DNA of 64,000 nt from Cherax quadricarinatus (GCF_038502225.1 NC_091357.1:2216604-2280603), one strand, 5' to 3'. Counted from the stretch's first letter, positions 23,428 to 33,811 are shown. Made by a program: numbers and translations. The notes: generated by a model not told the origin, from the letters alone.

Positions 23428-23545
23428 GGATCTGTGCTCCAATTCCTTGTATTAAGCTTGAATACCTTCCATCACCCTTCCCCCCCTCCCCACAGGCACT
23501 GTATAATTCCTACAGGTTTAACGCTCCCCCAATAATAATGCAACT
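23428..23545 (+). mobile_element. SINE-1 copy, 5'-truncated
   Basis: From AATTGGATCTGTGCTCC through GGCACTGTATAATTCC and GGTTTAACGCTCCC to an AATAATAAT tail. It matches the 3' two-thirds of the complete copies and starts inside the edge of the 23-bp satellite. No target duplication was found. Confidence 0.8.
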
Positions 23546-23597
23546 CCCAAACCACTTGCACCTTGTTAATTAAATGTCTCCTTGTGCTCTGACCTTA

Positions 23598-23785
23598 ACC
23601 AGCTGCCATCACCAGCTGCCATCACCAGCTGCCATCACCAGCTGCCATCACCAGCTGCCATCACCACCTGCCATCATCACCTGCCATCACCACCTGCCAT
23701 CATCACCTGCCATCATCACCTGCCTTCATCACCTGCCATCATCACCTGCCATCATCACCTGCCATCACTACCTGCCATCACCCTG
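23598..23785. repeat. 13-bp minisatellite, about 14 copies
   Basis: Units of CAGCTGCCATCAC change to CTGCCATCATCAC part way. CAGCTG (an E-box form) is present only in the first five units. Confidence 0.95.
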
Positions 23786-23957
23786 CCCTACGAGTCATGC
23801 AGCGCCAAGGTGATGGCAGCCAATCAGATTGAATCTAAGAAATGAGGGGTTGCTTCCAGATCTTTGGATCAAAAGCCTTTCATCTGCATAACGTCATCTC
23901 CATCGAAGAAGGTTGGGAATGGAGGGGAAGGGTTGTAAAAGACGAAAATACTTAAAT
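23786..23957. other. Unassigned DNA
   Basis: No feature recognised. Confidence 0.6.
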
Positions 23958-24170
23958 GATCTCGCTCTCTTTTGCTCTCTTGCTCTTTCTCTTGCTCTTT
24001 TGCTCACTTTTGCTCTCTTTTGATCTCTCTTGCTCTTTTGCTCTCTTGCTCTCTCTTGTTTCTCTCGCCTTGTCTCTTTCTCTTTTCTCTTGCTCACTCT
24101 CACTCTTGCATTCTCTCGTGCCTTCTCTGGCTCGCTCTCTTGATCGCTCTTGTTCTTAATTGCTCTTTCA
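23958..24170. repeat. Degenerate CT-rich repeat
   Basis: Built from imperfect 8-13 bp units such as GCTCTCTTTTGCTCT and TTGCTCTCTCTTG. The open frames across it are compositional. Confidence 0.85.
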
Positions 24171-24495
24171 CTCATGTTCTCACTGTGCCTGGTGGTCGTG
24201 CCCTCGATGCTGACATATAAAGACATACCTACAGGGAACACCATCCATTTGCTGTTTAAAATGTACAGCAGTACGCCAGACGGCGTACGATGTACACTGG
24301 TTTGCAAGACTGTGCACCGTGTACAGTGGTACGCCGAGGGAACAACGTGCTCACGAGAGACAAGACGTGTTACGTTATTTTCAACCAAGTGTATATTTCG
24401 TTTTTTCATAAGGATTCGATTCACGAAAAGATTCGTTTCCCCTTTTTCTTTTATTTCGTGGATGAGTTAACCACACGAGAAGTGGTCTTTAAAAG
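24171..24495. other. Unassigned DNA
   Basis: No coding or repeat family recognised. GTACGCC/GGCGTAC and TGTACACTG/CAGTGTACA phrases give weak hairpin potential at 24260-24345. Confidence 0.55.
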
Positions 24496-24920
24496 TGTAG
24501 GAATCTCAGTATACATGGAAGGTGTTCATTACGTGTAGGAATCTCAGTATACATGGAAGGTGTTCATTACGTGTAGGAATCTCAGTATACATGGAAGGTG
24601 TTCATTAAGTGTAGGAATCTCAGTATACATGGAAGGTGTTCATTACGTGTAGGAATCTCAGTATACATGGAAGGTGTTCATTACGTGTAGGAATCTCAGT
24701 ATACATGGTGTTCATTACGTGTAGGAATCTCAGTATACATGAAAAGTGTTCATTACGTGTAGGAATCTCAGTATACATGGAAGGTGTTAATTACGTGTAG
24801 GAATCTCAGTATACATGGAAGGTGTTCATTACGTGTAGGAATCTCAGTATACATGGAAGGTGTTCATTACGTGTAGGAATCTCAGTATACATGGAAGGTG
24901 TTCATTAAGTGTAGGAATCT
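24496..24920. repeat. 38-bp minisatellite, about 11 copies
   Basis: Unit GTGTAGGAATCTCAGTATAC followed by ATGGAAGGTGTTCATTAC. One unit lacks a few bases (near 24707) and one reads GAAAAGTG. The frame of the unit resembles the 28-bp satellite at 18231. Confidence 0.96.
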
Positions 24921-25141
24921 CATAAACTCCTTTAATGCTTTACTGTCCTTGCTTCCAGCATCTAAAATCTAGATATTACAAGTCTTTCATTTAGATAGAA
25001 GTAGATAGTCATTCTCATCAAATAGCTTCTGCGTAGTCCTTAAAATTCTTCTATTGTTTCTTTCCAATTCATTTATTATATTCATATATTTATATCAGAG
25101 TTTCTCGTGTCCTCGATCACCGACGGGCAACCCACCACGGT

Positions 25142-25182
<41 letters not shown>

Positions 25183-25210
25183 GCTTGCCACCTATTATAT
25201 CTTTAGAACA
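24921..25210. other. Unassigned DNA with an (AAT)n microsatellite
   Basis: 25142-25177 is a pure AAT/TAA trinucleotide run. The rest is not recognised. Confidence 0.75.
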
Positions 25211-25310
25211 TGACTCACGAAATCATTATGACACGATTGCAAACAAATCATAAAAGGGTGGGGTTAGAACCCTGTAATCGTGGGTTCTAATCTCACCCGT
25301 GGTATGGTTT
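25211..25310 (-). mobile_element. tRNA-derived SINE-2 copy with inverted (head-duplicated) 5' part
   Basis: The left half is the SINE-2 tail and B-box region on the minus strand (CTCACGAAATCATTATGACA; GGGGTTAGAACCC). It is followed by a second B-box region in plus orientation (GGGTTCTAATCTCACC, CGTGGTATGGTTT), so the two halves form a hairpin (about 25244-25271 with 25282-25310). The A-box half is absent. The same architecture occurs at 50772-50855. Confidence 0.78.
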
Positions 25311-25497
25311 TCAGCTTCAGAATTTGTGATTACCACTAACTGCGTTCCGGTTAAGTTTTTATAGCAAGAAATACGCAGTGAATAGACCTTGGATACCGAC
25401 TACTACTGGTTTCCCGTTGTCATCTCTTAACTGTGTATTGTAATGAAACTTACAACAATTGCAAGTGGTTTTTCTGGGCATCGGACACAGGTCTGTT

Positions 25498-25612
25498 ACT
25501 TGCAAGCCTTTTATATACTGCAAGCCTTTTATATACTGCAAGCCTTTTATATATTGCAAGCCTTTTATATACTGCAAGCCTTTTATATACTGCAAGCCTT
25601 TTATATACTGTA
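25498..25612. repeat. 18-bp minisatellite, about 6 copies
   Basis: Unit CTGCAAGCCTTTTATATA, almost invariant. Since 18 is a multiple of three, all frames stay open through it, which is not evidence of coding. Confidence 0.95.
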
Positions 25613-26225
25613 GCAACATTATTTACAATGTCAACCAACTGCTATCCAACTGTACCATCAGAAAAATCATGAGAGTTTTGTTAATTTACAAAGGTGTGAC
25701 TGATAATGGTATTACAACTAGAGTAATCGAAAGTAAACAGTCAGATATGCAAAGGAGAGATTTGCTATAGCCCAACATGCGAAGTCTTCTAACAGCTCTG
25801 TAAACTGGAAGGGGCTAAGATAACACACAAATGGAAGATCCAGTGAAAAATATTTTGGAAGCAGCGGCCATGAATCAGACACCCAAATTCAGTAATGCAA
25901 AAGAACAACTCCAGCCAGACAACATTATCAAAATCGCATTGGGAGTGTACATTTTAGCGATTTCCAAAGAAACTTTTGAACTTGACACGTCCCTTGTAGC
26001 CCTTGAGCACTGTCATACACTCGATGCACAACCCCTGTATATAACTAGAACTGACACTTTTCTGTCCCTTACCAACTCGCATGTATAATGCTGTAATCTC
26101 ACTTTGTGTACTTAATGCTGAAGAGGATTTCACTCGGAGATCGAAGGTTGCAGATAGACTAGTCTTCGAATAGTTGATAAATGCTCTCGATTCTTTCACT
26201 ATCACACTTTACGTGTGTGTACATA
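25613..26225. other. Unassigned DNA
   Basis: A short ATG-started frame at 25831-26088 (85 codons) has no recognisable domain. Nothing else is seen. Confidence 0.5.
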
Positions 26226-26310
26226 TATGTTAATAGTCCAAGTCGGACCGAAACGTCGTCATAAGATTCATTCTCCTTTGTGCCGGTTATTTGTGAGCTG
26301 TTCAAGTCAG
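26226..26310 (+). mobile_element. Penelope-like element end (AGTCCAAGTCGGACC stem class)
   Basis: AGTCCAAGTCGGACCGAAACG at 26236-26256 is followed by GTCGTCATAAG and GGTTATTTGTG. The same series of blocks occurs near 28061, 43290 and 54340. A 4-5 bp stem stands directly before GAAAC, as in a hammerhead helix II, but the 5' core bases are not CTGANGA. Confidence 0.6.
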
Positions 26311-26815
26311 GGTATCATGCGTTTTTTTTATATATATAATTTTTAGTGTAAGGATGATCTGGTAGGACGTCACCCGTTGCTGGGCAACGCTTGTTTGATG
26401 AATGTGTGTGCCAACCTGATGCTGACACCACACTCTCATGCTTTTGTGTGACTGTTCGTTATGGCAGTAGGGATGTATGATAGAAAAAATAGGATCTGTG
26501 GAGATTAGGTTCTGTGAGGAACATTTTCCTTTAGCACAATCGATCAAGAGTTCCTCTGTAACAGTGGATCATGAATGCCCTGTTAAAATTGTCCTAAAAC
26601 AGGTCAATTCTTGCTTGCCTGTCCTATATATGCTTTTCAGATTGACCTCCCGAGATTGTGTGGACGTCCGTGGTAGATTTGGTGACTGAGTCGCGGATCA
26701 TACTCTAGTAAGAGCCCTGATGTGGTTGACATACGCAAATAACCAGTATAGAGTACAGAGCTTACTTGGTGGGACTGTGGATTTTGCTTATAGCCAGTGC
26801 ACATAGTGTTAAGTT
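26311..26815. other. Unassigned DNA
   Basis: No coding or repeat family recognised. Confidence 0.55.
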
Positions 26816-26819
26816 ACAT

Positions 26820-27125
26820 TACAATAATAATAATAATCTTTATTTCTATAAGTACATGTACAAGGTATACAGGTCTAGCTGACATCAATAACATACTACT
26901 GTGCAGAAAGCCGCTTGTTATGCTGAGAATTGCGGACAAATTAGGTCAAATTTTCCTAGGATGCGACCCACACTAGTTGACTAACACTCAGGTACCCATT
27001 TTACTGATGGTGAACATGGACATCAGGTGTCTTATGGAAACCCGTCCTTTTTTTCCAGCCGTACCGGGGATCGACCTCCGGTCCTCAGTGTGTGAGACCA
27101 GTGTGCTAGCAGTCGAGCTAAGGAG
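26820..27125 (-). mobile_element. tRNA-derived SINE-3 copy, about 305 bp
   Basis: On the minus strand a tRNA-like head has an A-box-like TAGCTCGACTGCTAGC (complement of 27105-27120) and a B-box-like GGTCGATCCCC (complement of 27066-27076). Their starts are about 44 nt apart, the spacing in a real tRNA. A unique body follows, and the element ends in a tail seen on the plus strand as ATAATAATAATAATC. No target duplication was identified. Confidence 0.72.
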
Positions 27126-27267
27126 AGCTGTGTTTTTCTTGGTGTGCTTTCTAGGTGTCGAATTAAGATGGCCATGGTTCTCCATCTGAAGTTTTGTGCC
27201 ATGAACGATGGGATCTAAAGTTTGGTAAATAGTTACACCATGTAGGCGCATTCTTCCACGAGGAGGG

Positions 27268-27735
27268 TAGGTGGTGGTGGTGGTGGTGGTGGTTGTGGTG
27301 GTGGTGGTGGTTGTGGTGGTGGTGGTGGTTGTGGTGGTGGTGGTGGTGGTGGTTGTGGTGGTGGTGGTTGTGGTGTTGGTGGTGGTTGTGATGGTGGTGA
27401 TTGTGATGGTGGTATTCATGGTTGTGTTGTTGGTGGCTTTGGTGGTTGTGGTTATGTGTTTGTGGTGGTGGTGGTTGTGGTGGCGGTGGTTGTTGTGGTG
27501 ATGATGGTGGTGGTGTTGATGAAGGTGATGGTGATGGTGGTGATTGTGATGGTGGTATTGATGGTTGTGGTGTTGGTGTTGTTGTGTTGTTGGTGGCTTT
27601 GGTTGTTGTGGTTATGTGTTTGTGGTGGTTGTGGTGGCGGTGGTTGTTGTGATGGTGATGATGGTGGTGGTGTTGATGGTGATGGTGGTGATGGTGATGG
27701 TGGTGGTGTTGGCGATGGTGTTGGTGGTGGTGGTC
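27268..27735. repeat. G/T-rich (TGG)n compound repeat
   Basis: Long TGG runs interspersed with TTG and TGA triplets, followed by mixed GTGATGG-type repeats that duplicate a segment of about 170 bp (compare about 27420-27560 with about 27585-27700). It codes for poly-Val or poly-Gly in different frames, which is compositional. The G-rich strand could form two-tetrad G-quadruplexes. Confidence 0.95.
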
Positions 27736-27879
27736 GTCTTCTCTGTTTGCCACTACTCCCCCTACTTACTACTACTTACACTACCAGTATTGCCTCTGCC
27801 ACTACTTTATTTCCTTCTTCCTCTATCCTGTCCCTGTTCCCCTATCCTGTATATACCGGCTCACTTACCTTCCTATGAA

Positions 27880-28120
27880 GAATTAGACACATGTGCAACA
27901 TCTGGGTATCTTTATTGTAGACGTTTCGCCATCCAGTGACTTTATCAATACAGATTCAAGGACATGATTGGAAGACATTAGAACTATATACAAAAGATGA
28001 GGTAATTAGTCCCTCAACCTTGGAGCTGGTGTGAAGAGCACCGTAGTGTGTCTTGTAAATGGTCCACGTCGGGCCGAAACGTCGTCGTAAGCAGGTTATT
28101 TGTGTATTCCAGTCACGGTA
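27880..28120. mobile_element. Pair of inverted Penelope-like ends
   Basis: A minus-strand end (AATAAAGATACCCAG block, then TTGATAAAGTCAC, loop, GGCGAAACG; complement of about 27905-27950) faces a plus-strand end at 28061-28110 (GGTCCACGTCGGGCCGAAAC, then GTCGTCGTAAG and GGTTATTTGTG). Between them is PLE subterminal sequence (GAGGTAATTAGTCCCTCAACC). Both hammerhead-like cores are degenerate. Confidence 0.62.
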
Positions 28121-28240
28121 TTGTACCTTTTTCTTCTTTAAGGAGGGCAGGGCTAGTAATGAGGAAATGCTATGAATAAAAGGCTACAGCTAATCTCTGT
28201 TTGATGAGCATATCGAGTAGCAGCGTATATGAAAGTTTTA
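28121..28240. other. Unassigned DNA
   Basis: No feature seen. Confidence 0.5.
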
Positions 28241-28615
28241 TATATTCTTTGAAAGTGAGGGGAAGGGGGTTTTCCTTTCCTGGAACCAACATAAAAAGGA
28301 CATCCAGGGAGGTAAGTTGTCCATCCCTCTTGAGTCCAGGGTCAATGTCTTAGGTAAATGGACACGTGTGTAATGTGACATGTATACAAGTTTCCATACT
28401 GTCGCTTGATCTTCACATCGTTTCGGACTCTGGAACAGAATTCTTCTCCAGGCTGAGGGACTGACAGCCTCAAACCTGTCTTCAAGGGTGATGGACTGAT
28501 TACACCGTCTAAACATCTTCACTGCTCCTGCCTACTTTCTGTACTCGACTGAAGAAGCCTACCGTGTAGACGAAACGTTTCGGAATAAAGATACCTAACT
28601 GTTGCCTGTGTCTTA
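28241..28615 (+). mobile_element. Penelope-like element terminal region carrying a hammerhead motif
   Basis: The 3' end reads CTGAAGAAGCC, loop, GACGAAACGTTTCGG, then AATAAAGATACCTAACTG, matching in inverse orientation the blocks at 13500-13550 and 47040-47100. Upstream, GCTGAGGGACTGACAGCCTC resembles other PLE subterminal copies. The left boundary is uncertain. Confidence 0.6.
28549..28577 (+). ncRNA. Hammerhead-ribozyme-like motif with canonical core
   Basis: CTGAAGA (28549-28555), A, stem GCCTAC/GTAGAC (28557-28562 with 28566-28571, one C-A mismatch) closed by CGT, then GAAAC from 28572. Both conserved core strands, CUGANGA and GAAA, are intact. The motif precedes the self-complementary AAACGTTT. 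Confidence 0.68.
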
Positions 28616-28627
28616 CCTGTGTAACAT

Positions 28628-28690
28628 ATTATTGTGGCAACGTTTCGCTCTCCAGGAGCTTTGTCAAGCCGTTACCAACATTACAAGGAC
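28628..28690 (-). mobile_element. Penelope-like element end (degenerate hammerhead core)
   Basis: Minus strand: TTGACAA, then AGCTC, loop, GAGC, GAAAC and GTTGCCACAATAAT. The stem and GAAA are kept, but the core reads TTGACAA for CTGANGA. Related ends lie at 16141-16190 and 57625-57670. Confidence 0.62.
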
Positions 28691-29000
28691 ACAGAGGGTA
28701 TATATAGGTATCACGAGAGGTAAGATAGGTAGCAGTGGTGGTAGTAGTTACAGAATGGGCAGAGGTAACTCTGAGTTGCTATTTGATGGCAGGGTTAACT
28801 GTTTTGAGTAGAATTTTGATTAAGGGTGACTCTTTCTCCTCCAAATCCTTTATGTAGCTGTTTAATTCAACGCTGAGCGTCTCCCCATTGCTAAACCAAA
28901 ATATTGCTGGAAATAGATGTCTTCAGATGTAACGGTTATATTTAATGGAACAGTCAACTAGCTCAATAAAATCCTGATGAGGGAGAACACTGTGATCATT
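28691..29000. other. Unassigned DNA
   Basis: No feature recognised. Confidence 0.5.
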
Positions 29001-29148
29001 GTGGGAAAAAAACTTACGTAGAGCTCAGGACATTTATTTGAGGAAACGTTTAGCCACGAGAGGCTTCTTCAGGACTGAATAAATCACTCGTGGCAAAACG
29101 TTTACTTTAATAAATGTCCTGAACTGTACTTAAGTGTTTTTTTCCCAC
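29001..29148. mobile_element. Palindromic pair of Penelope-like ends
   Basis: GTGGGAAAAAAACTTA at the left is mirrored at the right by TAAGTGTTTTTTTCCCAC. Inside, both arms carry CAGGACATTTATT and AAACGTTTA. The minus-strand arm has CTGAAGA, AGCC, loop, GGCT, then TAAAC, a hammerhead core with GAAA changed to TAAA. The plus-strand arm has CTGAATA. Confidence 0.72.
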
Positions 29149-29515
29149 ATCTTAATGGAATCACCAGACCATTTTTCAATGTTATTAACTGATGGATGGC
29201 TGCGTCAGTGGAGACGTTCGTGAAAAGATGTAACGTAAAAAGGTGCTATGCGTTTAGTCAACATGTGGATGTTAGGAATGCATGACAGGACGTCCTCAGT
29301 GTTTCAAGTGTGAAGGATTGATGGATATAAGGAGCGAAGAAGTGTTTATCGAGGAGTTTTAGATGGTATTTGGACTCCTTGAGTGCCGACACCACGAAGG
29401 TGAGGCACATATGTGATGTATATGGTTTAGAAAACAGACCAGTTGAAGAATGAGACACTAGTGCAACATTGGCCGTGACGAACTCTAGCTCAAGTCCCCT
29501 CAAAGCCGTCAACAT
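29149..29515. other. Unassigned DNA
   Basis: No coding feature recognised. Confidence 0.5.
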
Positions 29516-29626
29516 GACTCACGAAATCGTAATGACACGATTGCAAACAATTCATACCACGGAAGGGGATAGAACCCGCAATCAGAAAGTCTCAAAACTC
29601 CAGACCGTCGCGTGAGCCACTGGGCC
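29516..29626 (-). mobile_element. tRNA-derived SINE-2 copy
   Basis: On the minus strand: A box TGGCTCACGCGACGG, B box GGGTTCTATCCCC starting about 43 nt later (tRNA spacing), then TTTGCAATCGTGTCATTACG and CGTGAGTC. This is the most tRNA-like copy in the window. A clear target duplication was not found. Confidence 0.85.
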
Positions 29627-30397
29627 AGCTAGCAACAGTGGTGCCTATGGTTACAGTGATGCCTCTGCTAAAGAACTGTGGAAGATGATTTGTTTATACC
29701 TCAACTCAGTGAAGCATATATGTTTTTGAGTTTGTTATTCACATACACTGGTTCGTCTAGGTTAACTTGGTAGAAAGTTCACGAGTTAATTCTCGAGCTC
29801 CAATTTTTTTAAATATTCTTCAAACATTCTGAAAGATTTTTGCTGTTAATAAAACAGGAGCCATCTTGCTTAATAACGAGGATGAACACGACACCGTTAT
29901 TTAATAAACGTAAGAAAAATGGTGAAGCATTAGCTAGAAGCACAATGGAGGGGTTTAACGAAGGTGTAGAAATTAGTCAGCAGAAGATGAGGTAATCAGT
30001 CAGCCAGACAGTGTTTACCCTTTCTGCAGGAAAGGGGTCACTATCACAGGTCTTTTCCAGATGGCGACCCCGTCTTAATCTCTCGGTGGGTGAGAGGAAC
30101 AACTATAGTTTAAGGTCTTCAGGTTTGTGGAGACATCACCGTAGCAGAGATAGGAAGTTAGTTGCTTATATAGATGTAAGATGAGGCGCAACAGTAGAAG
30201 AAATCGTCACCGAGAACGGACCCATTAGTGGAAGTAGGATATGGCCAAGTTGGGTCAGAGGTAACAAGTAAGTTGGAGAAGGTATCCTCTGCCAAGATTG
30301 ATCACCTCGCCTACTATCTCTACACCGTTGAATTACCTCTGTATTGAATTGACAGTTCCCTTGGCAAACGAAACGTTTTAATAGAGTCGGTTTTGTA
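29627..30397. other. Unassigned DNA
   Basis: Contains short PLE-subterminal-like phrases (GAAGATGAGGTAATCAGTCAG near 29983) without an end motif. Nothing else is recognised. Confidence 0.5.
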
Positions 30398-30410
30398 TAC
30401 CATTACTGCT

Positions 30411-30523
30411 TGACTTACGAAATCGTAATGACACGATTGCAAACAAACCATACCACGGGTGGGGTTAGAACCCGTGATCAGAGTCACAAAACTACAGACC
30501 GTTGCGTTAGCCACTGCTTTGTT
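30411..30523 (-). mobile_element. tRNA-derived SINE-2 copy with 13-bp target duplication
   Basis: TACCATTACTGCT flanks it at 30398-30410 and 30524-30536. Minus strand: A box TGGCTAACGCAACGG (complement of 30499-30513), B box GGTTCTAACCC (complement of 30472-30482), then the SINE-2 body. The A-to-B spacing is shorter than in the 29516 copy, which points to a small internal deletion. Confidence 0.92.
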
Positions 30524-30536
30524 TACCATTACTGCT

Positions 30537-32283
30537 GGCACACATCGGTATCACATGCCATTAAATGATACCTGTGGCTATTAGTACTGAGACCAATCTA
30601 ATACATAATTGTATAAAACGTGTTTTGTGTGTGTATTTGGTAACATTTCGGAGTGGCGGTCGTTTTTTTTGTTAAAGATCATTATACCGTGATTTCCTCA
30701 CTAACCTCGTCTAAATCCATACAACCTTTTCTGCCAATCTATTCTACGGAAATCCTTCAGTAGTATGCTATTAACTCTACAAGGAATATGCAATTTCGGT
30801 GACCTATGCTCCCAAATAAACACAGCCGACTTAACCTGAGTTTAACGATGGTCGTGACAGCTGGAGCCTTGATCCACACAAAACACTGTCTAGACTACCA
30901 GGGTTCTCGGAGACTGAGTCCACAAGTGACAGTGTAACAAATGTGTTTGTGAGTGTGTGGTTGTGTTTAATGGATATGATGGGCCCAGCAGCTTGTTTTC
31001 CTTGGTTAGCATACAACTGCTGACTACCTGAGACATTCTGGAAAAGACAATGGAAGGCAGCCCTGGCAGGTAGCCAAGAAATAAACTAGTTTGCGAATCT
31101 TAGTATTGCTCTCAGGTGAATTTTCCACCAGACCTCAAAGTTTAACAATAGTAATTAAAATGTAGCGTATAGATAATGTAAATAAGATGACAATGTTGCT
31201 TATTTAATCATTGTCTTTAAGGTCTCATCTCTATGAACATGACAGACGTGCGTCCTACCATAATACATCACCTGAAAAAATACAATATTTGAATATATAC
31301 CAAGGTGAGTGACACCCTTCACTTTTGGGTCCTACTTCAGGAGTGACTGAATTTTCGAGATCTGTTTGCAAAACAAACTTTCAAACGTTAAACTTGTACT
31401 AGTCTTGGTAATTGTTAAAAAAAATGAAGTGCAAATTGCGCTAATCTTTACAAAATAAAAACATCATATACAATCACCAGTCTGCATGATAACCCATAGT
31501 CAAAAATTGATTACTAGGCTATCAATCCATGTGCCATACGTATGATAACATATATATGGTATTTGGTCTATAATACTAAAATAAATCAATAAGATAATAA
31601 CACAAAACTTACAAATCCCACAGGATAGAAGTGTGCAAATCCTATCTGGGGTTAGAAAGACGAAGTTCACAAATGACTATGTAATTTAGACTGAACTTTG
31701 TTCTAACTGCTAACACAACACACAAAATATACTTTATACTATTAATTGTTTGTTGTGTTCACTAAACGAAAGTTTGGAGTGACGACCAGAGGCAAAATCA
31801 ACAGTGGAATAAAATACCAACAAAATCCAGACTTGACATAGAATTTACACAACATAGCCGGCAGAACGTAACTTCAATACGAGACGTAAGAGCAAAAATT
31901 TACGTCTAGTCCCCGTAGAACACTTCAGATAGACGACGACGTAGCTCTGAGACAGAGCGTTTGGGAAAGTGTAATACACTTGGAGACTGGATAACATACC
32001 AACTCTCCCAGAGCTTGAAGACTAATAATGCTGCGTGTCTAGCGGAGGGGAGAAGACCCCCACACACCAGCCAAGTGGTGCTCGCCGAGAGGCCACAAGT
32101 TAAGAAGAAATTATGCGAGTTAAGGATGAGTGATCAGGCGAGGAGGTCATTCATATCTTCCACCTGTTCTGAGCACTTAAAATGTTGAACTTAATTATTG
32201 TAAAGGAAGCAAGCTGATGGCTTATCTAAACAAAGTGTTTGTCATTGATCTCAGGCTTAATTGTCTTGGTCACTTTCTACCAT
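30537..32283. other. Unassigned DNA
   Basis: About 1.75 kb without recognised coding, tandem or dispersed repeats. This is one of the few stretches that could be ordinary intergenic DNA. Confidence 0.5.
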
Positions 32284-32433
32284 AACACAAGCCAAACATT
32301 AAATATTAAGCATTAAACAGACATTAATTACGTATGCAATACGTATGTAATACGTAATTAATGTAATACGTAATTAATGTAATACGTAATTAATGTCTGT
32401 TTAATGCTTAATATTTAATGTTTGGCTTGTGTT
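32284..32433. repeat. Perfect 52-bp inverted repeat with tandem core
   Basis: Arms 32284-32335 and 32382-32433 are perfectly complementary (AACACAAGCCAAACATTAAA at the outer left). The 46-bp centre is made of short repeats of TACGTAATTAATGTAA. There is no coding content. It may be a foldback or MITE-like element. Confidence 0.9.
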
Positions 32434-32776
32434 TATTTTTTTAAAACATGTTTAAATATATTAAAAAACTGGTTGGGTCAGATGTTTCTGGGTCATATTA
32501 AAGTGGCTCAGAGAGGGTCGTTGTTACGCAAAAATGTGGGATAGCTGGGGGCTTGAGCCTGGTCTAAGGGCAAAGGTAAAAGTTACACACATCTCAAGCC
32601 CAAACCGGCCACCCAGGGCTATCCCAGTCAAAACAGAAAGCGCTAAACTGGTATGTGTACTTCAAGGGGTTGGGTAACAGAGGGTTAGGCAAAAATTCCA
32701 ATTAGGAAAATATATCTATTTAATCACCATAACATAACATAACAGAAAAACCTTAATTCTAAACGCCAAAATGAGG
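32434..32776. other. Unassigned DNA
   Basis: No feature recognised. Confidence 0.5.
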
Positions 32777-32788
32777 GTACACACCACA

Positions 32789-32958
32789 TTATTATTATTA
32801 TTATAATCAAGGGGGAAGCGCTAAACCCGGAGGATTATACAGCGCCTGGGGGGGGGGGATGTGGAAGGCATTCAGGCTTAATTCGGGGAACTGGAGCACA
32901 GATCCAATTCCCTAAATCAAGAGCCCCTCACCAACATCAAGGAACCTTCCTTGAGGGG
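32789..32958 (-). mobile_element. SINE-1 copy with 12-bp target duplication
   Basis: GTACACACCACA flanks it at 32777-32788 and 32959-32970. The left end on the plus strand is the tail (TTATTATTATTATTATAATC) and the right end is CCTTGAGGGG, so the element is oriented minus. Complete copy of about 170 bp with a homopolymer G run in the middle. Confidence 0.93.
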
Positions 32959-32970
32959 GTACACACCACA

Positions 32971-33811
32971 GCTGGCTGGAGGTTCAGCCACCATAACACT
33001 AGGCTTCGTCAGCGTCAGGCCGTCATTACACTACAAACCTCATTTTTTATTTCTTCACTCCTCCCACAGCACCCTGACCATGTCAGAGCCTGGGTGAACA
33101 TACAGGTAAGCCATATGAGAGCCTATGGCTTGAGTTGGATAAACAAAATGAGTGTACAACTACAAACTTATCTTAAATACACAGCATCTCCGACGCCAGC
33201 CTCTACACCCCATGCTAACGTCACGTGACTCCCTCAAACCACCTTACTCCGCGTACCCAAACATCCTTGGAAAATAAATCATTAACAGAATTTCTTTATA
33301 ATTACAGTTAGAGTACTTTACAGTACCCCCAAATGCACATTATAAATTATAAAATTATTCTTTACAACTATAATATTCATACTATTATGGCACACTTCTC
33401 CACTATATGTACATTACGATGTCATGCAGAACCCTGCATAAGTCGTTCTCCTTCGGTTGGGGTAAATTTGGTTTGTTTGGATCTGGCTGAGTTGTGTCGG
33501 AGACGATCACTTGAGGCTGACTTGGGCTAGACTGAATAAGGACGACATGGATGATTTTAGTGCAGCGTTTACTGGTTTTGTTGGATCCGATCCTCTTGGG
33601 TTTGATTCAGGAAAAGGTTAGGATAGGTTATCTTGGATTTGCCTGTGATGAGTTGTGGTAGGATGAGTTGGAAACGATTAGTTCCGGGCTGGTAACGTTG
33701 AGTTAAACTGTGTTCTGCTAGGATGGCAGGTTTGTTATGGAAGGGAAGGGATAGGTTGGGTGAGGTTCAGCGGTGATGGGATGGATTCAGGTGGAAATGT
33801 TTTTGTTTGAG
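32971..33811. other. Unassigned DNA
   Basis: No coding or repeat family recognised. Confidence 0.5.

Noticed and set aside
27163..27753. His/Thr/Val-homopolymer ORFs around the TGG repeat
   Set aside because: Products of trinucleotide repetition in all frames, with no flanking coding signals.
29516..29626. A functional tRNA gene on the minus strand
   Set aside because: A and B boxes and spacing are tRNA-like, but the rest is a SINE body shared with four other copies, and no proper acceptor stem is visible.
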